From the NCBI GenBank assembly GCA_012270795.1, contig JAAXHO010000176.1:1-32669 (forward strand): a stretch of 32,669 nt of DNA, in the 5' to 3' direction. How positions within the stretch are numbered: the first letter of the stretch is position 1; every line of letters begins with the position of its first letter. The translations under genes were made by a program, and so were the position numbers. Shown one piece after another: positions 8,407 through 16,544 of this stretch. The notes beneath the pieces were generated by a model. It had not been told where the DNA came from. It ran no database searches and saw only the letters and a program-made list of their open reading frames with translations. The stretch comes from Candidatus Poribacteria bacterium. GTDB lineage: Bacteria; Poribacteria; WGA-4E; WGA-3G.

Positions 8407-8694
8407 ATGGTTTTAATAATTGAAGATGGCGAGGTGAACAACGGGGGTGTTGTTTTAGCTAAACCTCTTTCGTTGCCTGAAGGGACGAAGGTCCGTATAC
8501 AAATTGAACCGATTGATGTTGATGACGACAACCAAGACACGACATCCGATGAGCATGAAGACTTTAGAAAATTGCCTTTCTTTGGCATGTGGACAGACAG
8601 AGAAGATATGCGCGACAGTGTTGCATGGGTGCGAAAACAGAGAGAAAAATGCTTAGAAAGAATAACACGAAAAACACCCGCCACTTCCAAATGA
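8407..8694 (+). CDS. Antitoxin-like small protein (DUF104/AF2212-like N-terminus)
   Basis: 95 residues with a strong ribosome site (AGGAGGAG) eight bases before the ATG. The N-terminal 38 residues form a short beta-barrel-like segment (GGVVLAKPLSLPEGTKVRIQIEP) resembling AF2212/DUF104-type antitoxins, in which a gene-regulating swapped-hairpin fold precedes a toxin-binding tail. An acidic linker (DVDDDNQDTT) leads to a tail FFGMWTDREDMRDSVAWVRK, a pattern seen in many VapB-like antitoxins. No PIN, RelE or other toxin gene follows: the next 163 bases are non-coding and the next gene is an oxidoreductase. The assignment rests on motif resemblance only. Confidence 0.6.
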   Translation: MVLIIEDGEVNNGGVVLAKPLSLPEGTKVRIQIEPIDVDDDNQDTTSDEHEDFRKLPFFGMWTDREDMRDSVAWVRKQREKCLERITRKTPATSK

Positions 8695-8857
8695 TCCCGG
8701 ACTTGAAAATAATTGGACCTTACTGAACTATACAGAAAATTAGGTTTATGTGTGTCAAAATGTACCATCCTTTAGTGCTTTGTAACGCGCATGTAACCTC
8801 TTACCAGTTATTCCCTATGATATTCCTGTTGCTAACTTAGATTAGGAGCAAGCAATC

Positions 8858-9880
8858 GTGTCAACCCCTTCCAAAGTTCGTGTTGCCTTCTACGGCTGCG
8901 GTAATTTTGCAAAAAGAACCCGAATTCCGAACCTTTTACAGCAAGATGCCGTTAATATTGTTGCAGTCTGTGATAGCAATGTGAAAACTGCAACGGAGAC
9001 AGCACAAATTTTTGACGTTCCAAAAGCCTACCACAACGAAAACGGTGGCGCGCATGAAATGCTTGATACAGAAGATTTTGACGTGCTATATTCTATCGTT
9101 CCCGCTTATGTCCGAACTGATGTTGAAGTCATCGCTGCAGAGAAAGGTATACACATCTTTAGTGAAAAACCGCAGGCAATTACAATGCAGGTGGCAAATC
9201 GCATTGAAAGAGCAATCCGGAAAGCAGGGGTTCTGAGCACCGTCGGATTTCGTGAACGGTATCGTCCAATTTTTCAAAAAGCACGCGAATTTCTATCTGA
9301 TAAGAAGATGGTGCATGTCCGCTTCCAAAGTTATGGCGGATTACCCGCTGCTGCAAGTAGTGAACCAAAATCGTGGTGGGCAGACATGGAAAAATCCGGT
9401 GGTCGCGCACTTGATTGGGGTGTGCATGCAACAGATTATATTCGCTTTATGACTGGGTTAAATGTTGCACGTGTCCAAGCGTTCTATTGTGAGCGCACAG
9501 AATACGCTGCACCGCTATCGTGTAGTTTTCATTACTGCTTTGAGAACGGTGGGACGATGACACTCAACTTTATTTCCGCTGGTCAAAGTCCGAAAGATGA
9601 ACCATGGTTTACTATCTTCTTTGAAGGCGGGTATCTTGCCATTTACAAATACGACAGAATTGTTGTTAATTCGGACATATACTATCAAGCTGAGGCGTTT
9701 GATCCGTGGTTAGAACAGGATAGGACTTTTGTTCGTGCTGTTCAGACAAGAGACGTAAGTCTATTACAAAGTGATTACCACGACGGGCTATTCTCTTTAG
9801 CTCCAATATTGGCAGGTTGGGAATCTGCACGCCGTAACGGTGAATGTATTGATCTGGAATCGTTCATGGATGTCACCTAA
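8858..9880 (+). CDS. Gfo/Idh/MocA family NAD(P)-dependent oxidoreductase
   Basis: 340 residues, starting at GTG 8858 with TAGGAG ten bases upstream. A Rossmann fold opens VRVAFYGCGNFAKR (residues 7-20), followed by an acidic nucleotide-sugar loop (VAVCDSN) and the family hallmark SEKPQA at 102-107, whose lysine takes part in catalysis. The second half (GGRALDWGVHATDYIRFM) has the alpha/beta substrate domain with the conserved D and H. The family oxidises or reduces hydroxyls of sugars, inositols or related compounds. The substrate is not predictable here. It is followed 59 bases later by a 71-residue protein and then a class V aminotransferase on the same strand, which suggests a shared transcript. 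Confidence 0.9.
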   Translation: MSTPSKVRVAFYGCGNFAKRTRIPNLLQQDAVNIVAVCDSNVKTATETAQIFDVPKAYHNENGGAHEMLDTEDFDVLYSIVPAYVRTDVEVIAAEKGIHIFSEKPQAITMQVANRIERAIRKAGVLSTVGFRERYRPIFQKAREFLSDKKMVHVRFQSYGGLPAAASSEPKSWWADMEKSGGRALDWGVHATDYIRFMTGLNVARVQAFYCERTEYAAPLSCSFHYCFENGGTMTLNFISAGQSPKDEPWFTIFFEGGYLAIYKYDRIVVNSDIYYQAEAFDPWLEQDRTFVRAVQTRDVSLLQSDYHDGLFSLAPILAGWESARRNGECIDLESFMDVT

Positions 9881-9939
9881 ATGTCATTTTTTTCGTAAGA
9901 TAAATTAAATCATTTTACTACTTGGAGGAATTACAAAAA

Positions 9940-10155
9940 ATGGATGCAAAATTAAAGAAAGTACAAATCACACCGATGAAGTTTGATAAGGATGGTGACG
10001 TTCAAAAAGAGGAATTTGCAACGTTGACAATTGAAGTGCCGATGGATAGTGCGGGGCAACGTGATGCAATTGTAAGTTTACTGCAACTCCTCAGCCGAGA
10101 ATGGGTTGTTTTGCATGTGGAGGGCAAATCACCTGGTGCAGTGGGCACCGTCTAA
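9940..10155 (+). CDS. Small conserved-looking protein of unknown function
   Basis: 71 residues from ATG 9940, preceded by GGAGG eleven bases upstream. An in-frame TTG at 9922 overlaps that ribosome site and is rejected. The sequence is MDAKLKKVQI, then an acidic strand FDKDGDVQKEEFATLTIEV, then a helix QRDAIVSLLQLLSREW and a final strand VVLHVEGK, giving a compact beta-alpha-beta pattern without signal peptide or membrane segment. I do not recognise a family. The following aminotransferase start is only seven bases past its stop, so the two are probably translated from one message. Confidence 0.7.
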   Translation: MDAKLKKVQITPMKFDKDGDVQKEEFATLTIEVPMDSAGQRDAIVSLLQLLSREWVVLHVEGKSPGAVGTV

Positions 10156-10162
10156 GTCTATC

Positions 10163-11296
10163 ATGAAGAAAAACTATCTTTTTACTCCCGGTCCAACACC
10201 GATTCCACCAGATGCCTATTTGGCGATGGCACAACCGATTGATTACCACCGTAGTGAAGAGAGTGTTGCTTTAATTAAGGACATTTTAGAGAAACTCAAG
10301 CATGTATTTCAAACGGAGAATGATGTTCTTTTTTTGACATCCTCTGGTACTGGTGCAATGGAAGGTGCTGTTGCCAATCTACTATGTAGAGGCGATAAGG
10401 TTTTAGTTATTCGAAGTGGAAAGTTTGGTGAGCGGTGGGCTGAAATCTGTACTGTGTATGGGGTTAACATCATTCCTATTGATGTGCCTTATGGTGATTC
10501 AGTTGCCCCCGAAGCCGTAGAAGAAAAGTTGACTGCTCATCCTGATTTAACAGCAGTTTTTGCGACACTTTGCGAAACCTCTACAGGTGCTTTACACGAC
10601 ATTGAAGCGATAGCAGGCATAACGAGAGACAGTCCAGTGCTGCTTGTCGTTGATGCAGTTAGTGCACTCGGTGCGGACGATTTGCAGATGAACAGTTGGG
10701 GTGTAGATGTCGTTGTGTCCTGCTCACAGAAAGGGTTAATGACACCACCGGGGCTCGCTTTTGCTGCACTGAATTCTCGTGCATGGGATGCAACAGAACG
10801 ATCCGATCTTCCGAAGTACTATTTAGATTTCCGCAAGGCACATCAGCGCGGTTTAGAGGGGTCAGTCCCTTATACACCAGCAGTTACACTTCTTGCGGGT
10901 TTGCAAATTGCTCTCAGTCATATCTGTGCAGAAGGTATCCGAAATACCTTCTCGCGTCATGCCCGAATGGCATCCGCAACGCGCAACGCCATCAAAACGA
11001 TCGGCCTTCCACTGTTCGCTACATCGCCTGCAAACACGTTAACTTCAATCCGTTTACCTGAAGGAATTGATGGTAAAACGTTTGTAAAGATGATGCGTGA
11101 TAAACACGGTATCACTTATGCAGGTGGACAGGGTGAATTGAGTGGGAAGATTGTCCGTATTGCACACCTCGGTTGGATGAACGAAAACGATGTTATTGTT
11201 GCGATTTCTGCTTTTGAGAGAGGATTAGCAGAAATCGGTTATGATGTACAACTTGGTGCGGGTGTCGCCGCTGCACAAGAGGTTTTTGCAAAGTAA
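10163..11296 (+). CDS. Class V pyridoxal-phosphate aminotransferase (alanine/serine-glyoxylate type)
   Basis: 377 residues from ATG 10163; the frame stays open back to 10106 but that part overlaps the upstream gene and shows no homology-like features. The start MKKNYLFTPGPTPIP is the standard N-terminus of alanine-glyoxylate/serine-pyruvate aminotransferases. Other family signs are the phosphate-binding SSGTGAMEGA (60-69), the cofactor aspartate in VVDAVSALG (D164) and the Schiff-base lysine K190 in SCSQKGLMTPPG. A C-terminal arginine region (GKIVRIAHLGWM) would bind the substrate carboxylate. These enzymes move an amino group between alanine or serine and glyoxylate, or act in phosphonate metabolism. 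No phosphonate genes are nearby, so alanine/serine-glyoxylate is the default. Confidence 0.9.
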   Translation: MKKNYLFTPGPTPIPPDAYLAMAQPIDYHRSEESVALIKDILEKLKHVFQTENDVLFLTSSGTGAMEGAVANLLCRGDKVLVIRSGKFGERWAEICTVYGVNIIPIDVPYGDSVAPEAVEEKLTAHPDLTAVFATLCETSTGALHDIEAIAGITRDSPVLLVVDAVSALGADDLQMNSWGVDVVVSCSQKGLMTPPGLAFAALNSRAWDATERSDLPKYYLDFRKAHQRGLEGSVPYTPAVTLLAGLQIALSHICAEGIRNTFSRHARMASATRNAIKTIGLPLFATSPANTLTSIRLPEGIDGKTFVKMMRDKHGITYAGGQGELSGKIVRIAHLGWMNENDVIVAISAFERGLAEIGYDVQLGAGVAAAQEVFAK

Positions 11297-11410
11297 TCTA
11301 TAAAACATAGATTCGGTCTAAAAACCAAACCGTCTTGTACGGAAACGTTATCCAGTACATCAAAATCAACAGTTAATTTTGGAGAATTCTTACACACAAA
11401 GGAGTTGACT

Positions 11411-12022
11411 ATGAAAACAGCATGTTTGTTACTTCTTACACTATTTTTGACCTGTGCGGTACTTCTACCAAACACATCTGCCCATCCACGCGACGATGCC
11501 AAAGCCAGTCTCGGTATAGGTAGCATGTTGGAGGCAACCTATTCTCCGGATGGCACTCGACTTGTCGCAGCGAGTTCTATCGGTATTTGGATATATGATG
11601 CACAAACTGGTAAAGCACTTCACCTGCTCACAGGACATCTCGCTCCAGTCAACAGCGTCTGTTTTTCACCAGATGGAAAAACAATCGCTTCTGCCAGTGG
11701 AGATGAAACAGTTCGGTTGTGGGATGCTACGACAGGACAACACATTTCTACTCTCAGTGGGTTGCATCGGTCTTCTATTTGTAGCGTCTGTTTTTCACCA
11801 GATGGAAAAACTATTGCTACTGCCAGTGGATTGCTAATTAATGAGCATGAACCTGAGAGTCATGACAACGAAATCAAGCTGTGGGATGCTACGACAGGGC
11901 AGCACTTAAAACGCTTCGTAGGACACACGATGTGGGTCAACAGCATCTGTTTTTCACCAGATGGAAAAACAATCGCCAGTGCAAGCCAGGATGGCACCAT
12001 CCGACTATGGGATGTGGACTAA
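11411..12022 (+). CDS. Secreted short WD40 protein (four blades)
   Basis: 203 residues from ATG 11411, with GGAG six bases upstream; an in-frame TTG at 11405 is less likely. The signal peptide is MKTACLLLLTLFLTCAVLL ending about NTSA. Four WD40 units follow, ending GIWIYD, TVRLWD, EIKLWD and TIRLWD, each with a FSPDGKTIASAS strand. The protein stops two residues after the fourth WD, so it lacks the seven blades of a closed propeller. Blades 2-4 share a nearly identical 23-base DNA string (from about 11659, 11789 and 11948), showing recent duplication. It may be a truncated relative of a larger WD40 protein or may complete a ring by oligomerising. Function unknown. Confidence 0.8.
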   Translation: MKTACLLLLTLFLTCAVLLPNTSAHPRDDAKASLGIGSMLEATYSPDGTRLVAASSIGIWIYDAQTGKALHLLTGHLAPVNSVCFSPDGKTIASASGDETVRLWDATTGQHISTLSGLHRSSICSVCFSPDGKTIATASGLLINEHEPESHDNEIKLWDATTGQHLKRFVGHTMWVNSICFSPDGKTIASASQDGTIRLWDVD

Positions 12023-12133
12023 CAAAACAACCGTAACCCCCTTACCCCCTTGTCAGTGTGGAAACCGTGGCGTTTTCGTTAAATTACAGTGTGTAAATAG
12101 TTCTAAAATCTACCATAAATAACCCTATAAATT

Positions 12134-12415
12134 GGGTGTGTAAAGTTTTTATAGAAATATTGATATGGCTTTTGTTCGCCATCTTTTTTCTGGTATGTCT
12201 ATAGTATTTTCACTTGCCTGAACCAGGATTTTCAGGATTTTCAGATTTCCAAATCAACGGTATGAATGCCATTTAGGCATTCCCGAGATTTTCCTCAACA
12301 GGTTCTATTCCCAAAGTTGACATTAAAGTGCATCAAAAATTCTTGATGAGGTAATCCTGGTAATCTGAAAATCCTGAAAATCCTGGTTCAGACATCACCA
12401 AAATTTTACACACCC
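12134..12415. repeat. Outer inverted repeat enclosing a MITE-like element
   Basis: GGGTGTGTAAAGTTTT at 12134-12149 and its reverse complement with one mismatch, AAAATTTTACACACCC, at 12400-12415. They enclose the 178-bp element at 12216-12393. The same word TGTAAAGTTTTT recurs at both ends of the 16496-17342 gap. Confidence 0.6.
12216..12393. repeat. MITE-like element, copy 2 (GYCTGAAC termini)
   Basis: Terminal inverted repeats of about 32 bp agree almost perfectly: the left end reads GCCTGAACCAGGATTTTCAG and the reverse-complemented right end reads GTCTGAACCAGGATTTTCAG, each continuing GATTTTCAGATT. The interior shares AAAGTTGACATTAAA and a CAAAAATTCTTGATG stretch with copy 1 at 1298-1448 but has about 27 additional bases. 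It has no ORF. Confidence 0.78.
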
Positions 12416-12451
12416 TGTAAATTTTAGATAGTGTTTCCTTAGATAAATTTA

Positions 12452-12460
12452 TGGTATAAT
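12452..12460 (+). promoter_or_regulatory. Extended -10 promoter flanked by inverted repeat
   Basis: TGGTATAAT (12452-12460) is a consensus extended -10. The region 17 bases upstream (TGTTTC) is a poor -35, as is usual for extended -10 promoters. An 8-bp inverted repeat, GTTTCCTT (12433-12440) and AAGGAAAC (12471-12478), brackets it and could serve as an operator or as a structure masking the ribosome site. Confidence 0.55.
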
Positions 12461-12481
12461 CCCTCATAGGAAGGAAACATT

Positions 12482-12520
12482 ATGCGATTTGTAAAAAGTG
12501 TTAAAGTCAAGAAATATTAG
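12482..12520 (+). CDS. Possible 12-residue leader peptide
   Basis: ATG followed by eleven sense codons and TAG, encoding MRFVKSVKVKKY, with a strong AGGAAGG ribosome site seven bases upstream (12468-12474). It lies about 20 bases downstream of a good -10 box and 95-130 bases before the LDH2 dehydrogenase start. The peptide is strongly basic. It may be a translated leader, or the stump of a decayed gene whose remainder is not recognisable. Confidence 0.35.
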   Translation: MRFVKSVKVKKY

Positions 12521-12614
12521 AAAATGATTTATACATCGTAAACAGCACTATAGCCTAACAAACGGGGCGGACTTTCCTCTTGAATAAATTTGAGGTTTGC
12601 AGTCCGAAAACTTA

Positions 12615-13592
12615 ATGAATGTAGTTCCAAAAGAATTTATCCGCGTTATGCCAGACGCAATGCGAAGTTTCATCAGTGAAGTTTTCCAGAAGGCGGGTAC
12701 CTCGCAGGAGGACGCTGCGCACATGGCTCACCTGCTGGTTCTCACTGATCTACGAGGTGTGTTCAGTCATGGCACACAACAGACACTGGGATATGTGGGG
12801 ATGATGCTTGATGGCAAAGTAAATCCACGTCCAAACGTCCAATGCATTGATGAATCTCCAACAACAGCAGTCTATGATGGCGATGGCGGTATAGGACATT
12901 TTGCTTCGTATCATGCAGCAAAGGCAGCGGTAAAAAAAGCCAAAGAGATGGGATTAGGTGCTGCAACAAGTCGGAATCACTTCCACTTTGGCAGTGCTGG
13001 CAAGTATTCACGACTCGCGCTTGAAGTGGATTGCGCTGGGTTTGCGGTCTCTTGTCACCGTTTTCGACATAGCCCTGGTGGTGTGATTGCCACTGCAACT
13101 GGTGCTTCGCCAATGAGTTTTGCTATTCCAGCGGGCAATCAGCCACCCATAGTTGTTGATATGGCAACTGGTATTGATGCCAGGCTGCCGTTGGAACAGG
13201 CATTTGAACAAAGCCCTGCTGCATTTTTCAAGATGTTAGGTTTGAGTCATGTGAGTCATGCGCTCGGTGGATTTATGGCAGGTATCTGGCTATTTGATAA
13301 ACCGCCAGATCCCCCAACAATCTGGGAAGGTGCCAATCAAGGTGCTTTCATTGCAGCGATCGATATTTCACGGTTCCGACCAATTGACGAGTATAAAGCG
13401 GAAATTGACCAACATATCCACGATGCACGGCAGATGCAACCGGCACCGGGTTATGACCGATCAGATCTGCCCGGTGGTTTAGAATGGGAGCGTGAACAGG
13501 AATGGGCTGAAATCGGTATACCGATTGGCGAAGGACATCAGCAACAGTTAAAAACAGTTGCTGAACGAGTTGGCATTCCTATTCCCTTCTAA
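12615..13592 (+). CDS. LDH2-family malate/L-lactate (ureidoglycolate-type) dehydrogenase
   Basis: About 325 residues. The LDH2/MDH2 family catalyses NAD(P)-dependent oxidation of 2-hydroxy acids such as malate, L-lactate, ureidoglycolate and sulfolactate, with a fold unlike classical lactate dehydrogenase. Visible signs are the helical N-terminus (SFISEVFQKAGTSQEDAAHMA), TDLRGVFSHGTQQ, the central VYDGDGGIGHFASYHA, ATSRNHFHFGSAG (usual SNHFGxAG) and FAIPAGNQPPIVVDMATG. The C-terminal part (NQGAFIAAIDISRF) contains the expected AAIDISRF-like strand. The substrate is not determined. The start is uncertain: ATG 12615 and TTG 12597 are in frame and neither has a good ribosome site. The acetyltransferase-like gene follows after 32 bases. 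Confidence 0.85.
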   Translation: MNVVPKEFIRVMPDAMRSFISEVFQKAGTSQEDAAHMAHLLVLTDLRGVFSHGTQQTLGYVGMMLDGKVNPRPNVQCIDESPTTAVYDGDGGIGHFASYHAAKAAVKKAKEMGLGAATSRNHFHFGSAGKYSRLALEVDCAGFAVSCHRFRHSPGGVIATATGASPMSFAIPAGNQPPIVVDMATGIDARLPLEQAFEQSPAAFFKMLGLSHVSHALGGFMAGIWLFDKPPDPPTIWEGANQGAFIAAIDISRFRPIDEYKAEIDQHIHDARQMQPAPGYDRSDLPGGLEWEREQEWAEIGIPIGEGHQQQLKTVAERVGIPIPF

Positions 13593-13624
13593 ATGCTTTT
13601 GACTTTGCACTTCCGGATAAAAAT

Positions 13625-14899
13625 ATGTCTGAAACAACACTCTTTGACGCATCTTACGAACAAAGGAAAAAGCCACTTCTAACCAAAACGTTAGAACGAC
13701 TCCGCCCTATCTACAGCAAGTCGGAATTGAATGCGCTGCGTATTGACAGCACGAGTCGCGAGGGGTTATCGCAACGTTCAGGACGTGGGTTTGTCAATCG
13801 GGATATACTTGAAACCGTTCTGGGTAATCTGTTGGAGTGTGTTGCCCCCGGTTCGCATAACGCACCACACCTCTTTAACCAAAAACGTGAACTTCCTGAA
13901 GCGATTGAAGAGGTAGCGGATCAGTTGTATGCAATGGTGGCACAGTCGTTTTTGGCAGTTTCAGACGAAACGCGTCTTGATGCTGCGCTTGAAACAGCGT
14001 TTTCACTGCTATGGGAACTCCCACGGTTGAAGAGTCGCGCGCTATGGAATCGCTTTGCCTCCCTTAAAGACCCGGCAGTTTGGGACGCATACCTTTTGCA
14101 TAACGGCATTTCTCGTGAAAAACTTGCAGCCCTTGATTTTCGCGCACAGATTGATAACGCAATCAAGGAACGAAGTTTCGACCCATACCAAGATTTTCTT
14201 GGTACTTTGAACCTTGCTCCAGTTTTTGAGTATCAACTCCAACTGGTTGTCAGCACATATCCAGGATGGCGTGTTTTGTTCTACCATGATGTCGCCCATG
14301 CTTTGACGCGGAGTGAACCACCAGAAGATAATCCTGACATGCACAGAATTCCGGTTCCGTTGCTACCGCGAGCAATTGCAGAACTTGGCGGACGTTACTA
14401 TCAAGCAGATTTGCATCCAGAAACTATCATAGGAGATGCGAATCTACTGGAACACCCTCACCGTGGCGTTACGACTGGACAAACAGGGATTATCGGTTGC
14501 GGTTGTGTTATTTATCCTTGCACACTTGGCGGTTTGAGTGTCAAAGTCAAACAACGACACCCTGTAATTGGGGACTTCGTTGAGATCGGCACAGACACAA
14601 GTCTACTCGGCCCAGTCCAAATTGCTGACTATACGACAATCGGTACCAACACAGAAATATACGGGTTTGTTGAAATTGATCAAAGATGCCGTATTGGGTC
14701 ATCAGTTGTCATTGGAACGATTCGTGGGGCAGCGGAACACCCTGGAAAAATCATGATCGGTGATGAGGTGCGTATCGGAGATGGTACTGTTATAGAAAAC
14801 ACGTCCGAGATGGACCTGATTATACCCACCCGCGCACAGATCCCCGCACGAAGCCACGTCGCAAATGACGGTTTTGGATTTCCCAGATATGTAACATAG
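13625..14899 (+). CDS. Serine acetyltransferase-like left-handed beta-helix protein
   Basis: 424 residues. Residues 1-200 are mostly helical with no recognised motif. From about 185 the protein resembles serine O-acetyltransferase (CysE type), the acetyl-CoA-dependent first step of cysteine synthesis: YPGWRVLFYHDVAHAL, then DLHPETIIG (D262, H264), LLEHPHRGV (H277), YPCTLGGLSVK and RHPVIGDFVEIG (R311, H312), corresponding to the catalytic Asp/His and the second His of CysE. Hexapeptide turns continue to about 395. CysE usually has 260-310 residues, so this form has an enlarged helical N-terminus and extra coils after the active site. The Asp before the catalytic His is Glu here. It sits between LDH2 (32 bases) and purH (24 bases) and is probably cotranscribed. 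Acetyl acceptor uncertain. Confidence 0.75.
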   Translation: MSETTLFDASYEQRKKPLLTKTLERLRPIYSKSELNALRIDSTSREGLSQRSGRGFVNRDILETVLGNLLECVAPGSHNAPHLFNQKRELPEAIEEVADQLYAMVAQSFLAVSDETRLDAALETAFSLLWELPRLKSRALWNRFASLKDPAVWDAYLLHNGISREKLAALDFRAQIDNAIKERSFDPYQDFLGTLNLAPVFEYQLQLVVSTYPGWRVLFYHDVAHALTRSEPPEDNPDMHRIPVPLLPRAIAELGGRYYQADLHPETIIGDANLLEHPHRGVTTGQTGIIGCGCVIYPCTLGGLSVKVKQRHPVIGDFVEIGTDTSLLGPVQIADYTTIGTNTEIYGFVEIDQRCRIGSSVVIGTIRGAAEHPGKIMIGDEVRIGDGTVIENTSEMDLIIPTRAQIPARSHVANDGFGFPRYVT

Positions 14900-14923
14900 A
14901 ATAAAGGTTAAGACAGACGAAAT

Positions 14924-16486
14924 ATGAAGAAAATAACACGCGCGCTCATCAGCACTTATGACAAATCGGATCTGTTAGAGATGGCAAATACACTCGTCCG
15001 CTACGAAGTTGAAATCCTTTCCACAGGCGGCACAGCAAGACATCTGCGTGAAAATGGTATTGATATCATTGACGTTTCTGACTATACTGGTTTCCCCGAA
15101 ATGTTAGATGGAAGGGTCAAAACACTCCATCCAAAGATCCATGGCGGTCTGCTTGCACAATGGAATAATGCAGAACATGCATCACAAGCCAAAGATAACA
15201 GAATAGCACCTATTGACATGGTGATATGTAACCTATATCCATTTGAAGCGACTGTTGCGAAGCCAGATGTAACGCTTGAGGAGGCGATTGAGAATATTGA
15301 CATTGGTGGACCGACGATGATTCGCGCTGCAGCGAAAAATTATCAACACGTTGCTGTGCTAACAAATCCTAATCAATACAAGCACATCATCACAGAGTTA
15401 GACGCTGACAACGGATGCTTGTCTCAAGAGAGACGATTTGAATTAGCTAAGATGGCATTCCAACATACCGCACAATATGACAACGTTATTTCCACTTATC
15501 TTGCTAATTTGGATAGCGATGACGAATTTGGTGATGTCCTTACACAACACTATCAGAAGGGTGAATCGCTAAAATATGGCGAGAATCCACATCAACGCGC
15601 TGCTTTCTACAGAACTGAGTCTTCACCGGGACCGTGTGCAGCATGGGCAAAGCAGCTCAATGGACCTCCGTTGTCTTTCAATAATATTCTCGACTTAGAT
15701 GCTGCTTTAGAGATCGTGAAGGACTTTAAAACCCCGACCTGTGCCATCATCAAACATAACAATCCGTGTGGTCTTGCGACTGCAGGCAACCTGCAAGATG
15801 CTTTCAACAATGCCCTTGAATGTGATAGGACTTCAGCATTTGGATCCATTGTTGGGTTAAACCGTAAAGTGACGATACAAACTGCCAATACCATTCGCGA
15901 TGCTGCAAGGTCAGGGGTAAAAATTGAGGCGGTCATCGCACCGAGTTACACTGAAAAGGCTTTACGTGCGTTGTCTCGCGTTGAAAGCCGCAGAATCCTT
16001 GAGACAGGTTCACTTTCAGGATCAAAACCGATGCTGCAGGTTCGCAATGTAATCGGTGGTGTGCTTGTTCAAGAACAGGATGTGCATAACATCGCAAAAA
16101 GTGATTTACAATTTGTCACCAAACGCCAACCTACAGATGAGGAGATAGAATCTCTGCTTTTTGCGTGGAAAGCGTGTAAGCATGTCAAATCCAACTGTAT
16201 CCTGCTCGCACAAGGCACGCAAACTGTCGGTATCGGTGCAGGACAGATGAGTCGTGTAGATGCTGCGATCATCGCTGTGCGTAAGGCAGGTGAAAAAGTG
16301 AAAGATGCTGTTTTAGCGTCCGATGCTTTCTTCCCATTTCCCGATGGTGTTGAGATCGCTGGTGATGCAGGTATCCGAGCGATTATTCAACCCGGTGGGT
16401 CAGTCAATGATGAATCCGTGATTGAAACTGCAGATGCTTACGGTATAGCAATGGTGTTTACAGGCGTGCGGCATTTCCGACATTAA
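14924..16486 (+). CDS. purH: Bifunctional AICAR formyltransferase / IMP cyclohydrolase
   Basis: 520 residues, the normal PurH length, carrying out the last two steps of de novo IMP synthesis in the cytosol. The N-terminal MGS-like cyclohydrolase domain shows ALISTYDKSDLLEMA, ILSTGGTARHLRENG and the near-invariant LDGRVKTLHPKIHGGLL, plus IDIGGPTMIRAAAKN. The formyltransferase half has SLKYGENPHQRAAFY, IIKHNNPCGLA (the catalytic lysine-histidine), SDAFFPFPDGVE and the C-terminal GIAMVFTGVRHFRH. Every segment is present and unbroken. The ATG at 14924 aligns with the usual PurH N-terminus. No other pur gene is adjacent. Confidence 0.97.
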   Translation: MKKITRALISTYDKSDLLEMANTLVRYEVEILSTGGTARHLRENGIDIIDVSDYTGFPEMLDGRVKTLHPKIHGGLLAQWNNAEHASQAKDNRIAPIDMVICNLYPFEATVAKPDVTLEEAIENIDIGGPTMIRAAAKNYQHVAVLTNPNQYKHIITELDADNGCLSQERRFELAKMAFQHTAQYDNVISTYLANLDSDDEFGDVLTQHYQKGESLKYGENPHQRAAFYRTESSPGPCAAWAKQLNGPPLSFNNILDLDAALEIVKDFKTPTCAIIKHNNPCGLATAGNLQDAFNNALECDRTSAFGSIVGLNRKVTIQTANTIRDAARSGVKIEAVIAPSYTEKALRALSRVESRRILETGSLSGSKPMLQVRNVIGGVLVQEQDVHNIAKSDLQFVTKRQPTDEEIESLLFAWKACKHVKSNCILLAQGTQTVGIGAGQMSRVDAAIIAVRKAGEKVKDAVLASDAFFPFPDGVEIAGDAGIRAIIQPGGSVNDESVIETADAYGIAMVFTGVRHFRH

Positions 16487-16544
16487 TCCTGGGTATGTAA
16501 AGTTTTTGTCTGAATCCCGGAATTTTCGGATGACGCGGGTGTGC

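Larger units (their letters stand above)
12023..12596. other. Non-coding gap with nested repeats, promoter and leader ORF
   Basis: This 574-base gap holds an outer inverted repeat (12134-12149 and 12400-12415), a MITE-like element (12216-12393), an extended -10 promoter and a 12-codon ORF, all listed separately. TTCTAAAATCTAC at 12101-12113 recurs reverse-complemented at 25166-25178. An inverted pair CGGACT (12568-12573) and AGTCCG (12601-12606) lies just before the dehydrogenase start. Confidence 0.6.

Noticed and set aside
8364-8768. 134-codon minus-strand ORF as a possible toxin partner
   Set aside because: It is antisense to the antitoxin-like gene and low in toxin-like features; the plus-strand gene has the strong ribosome site.
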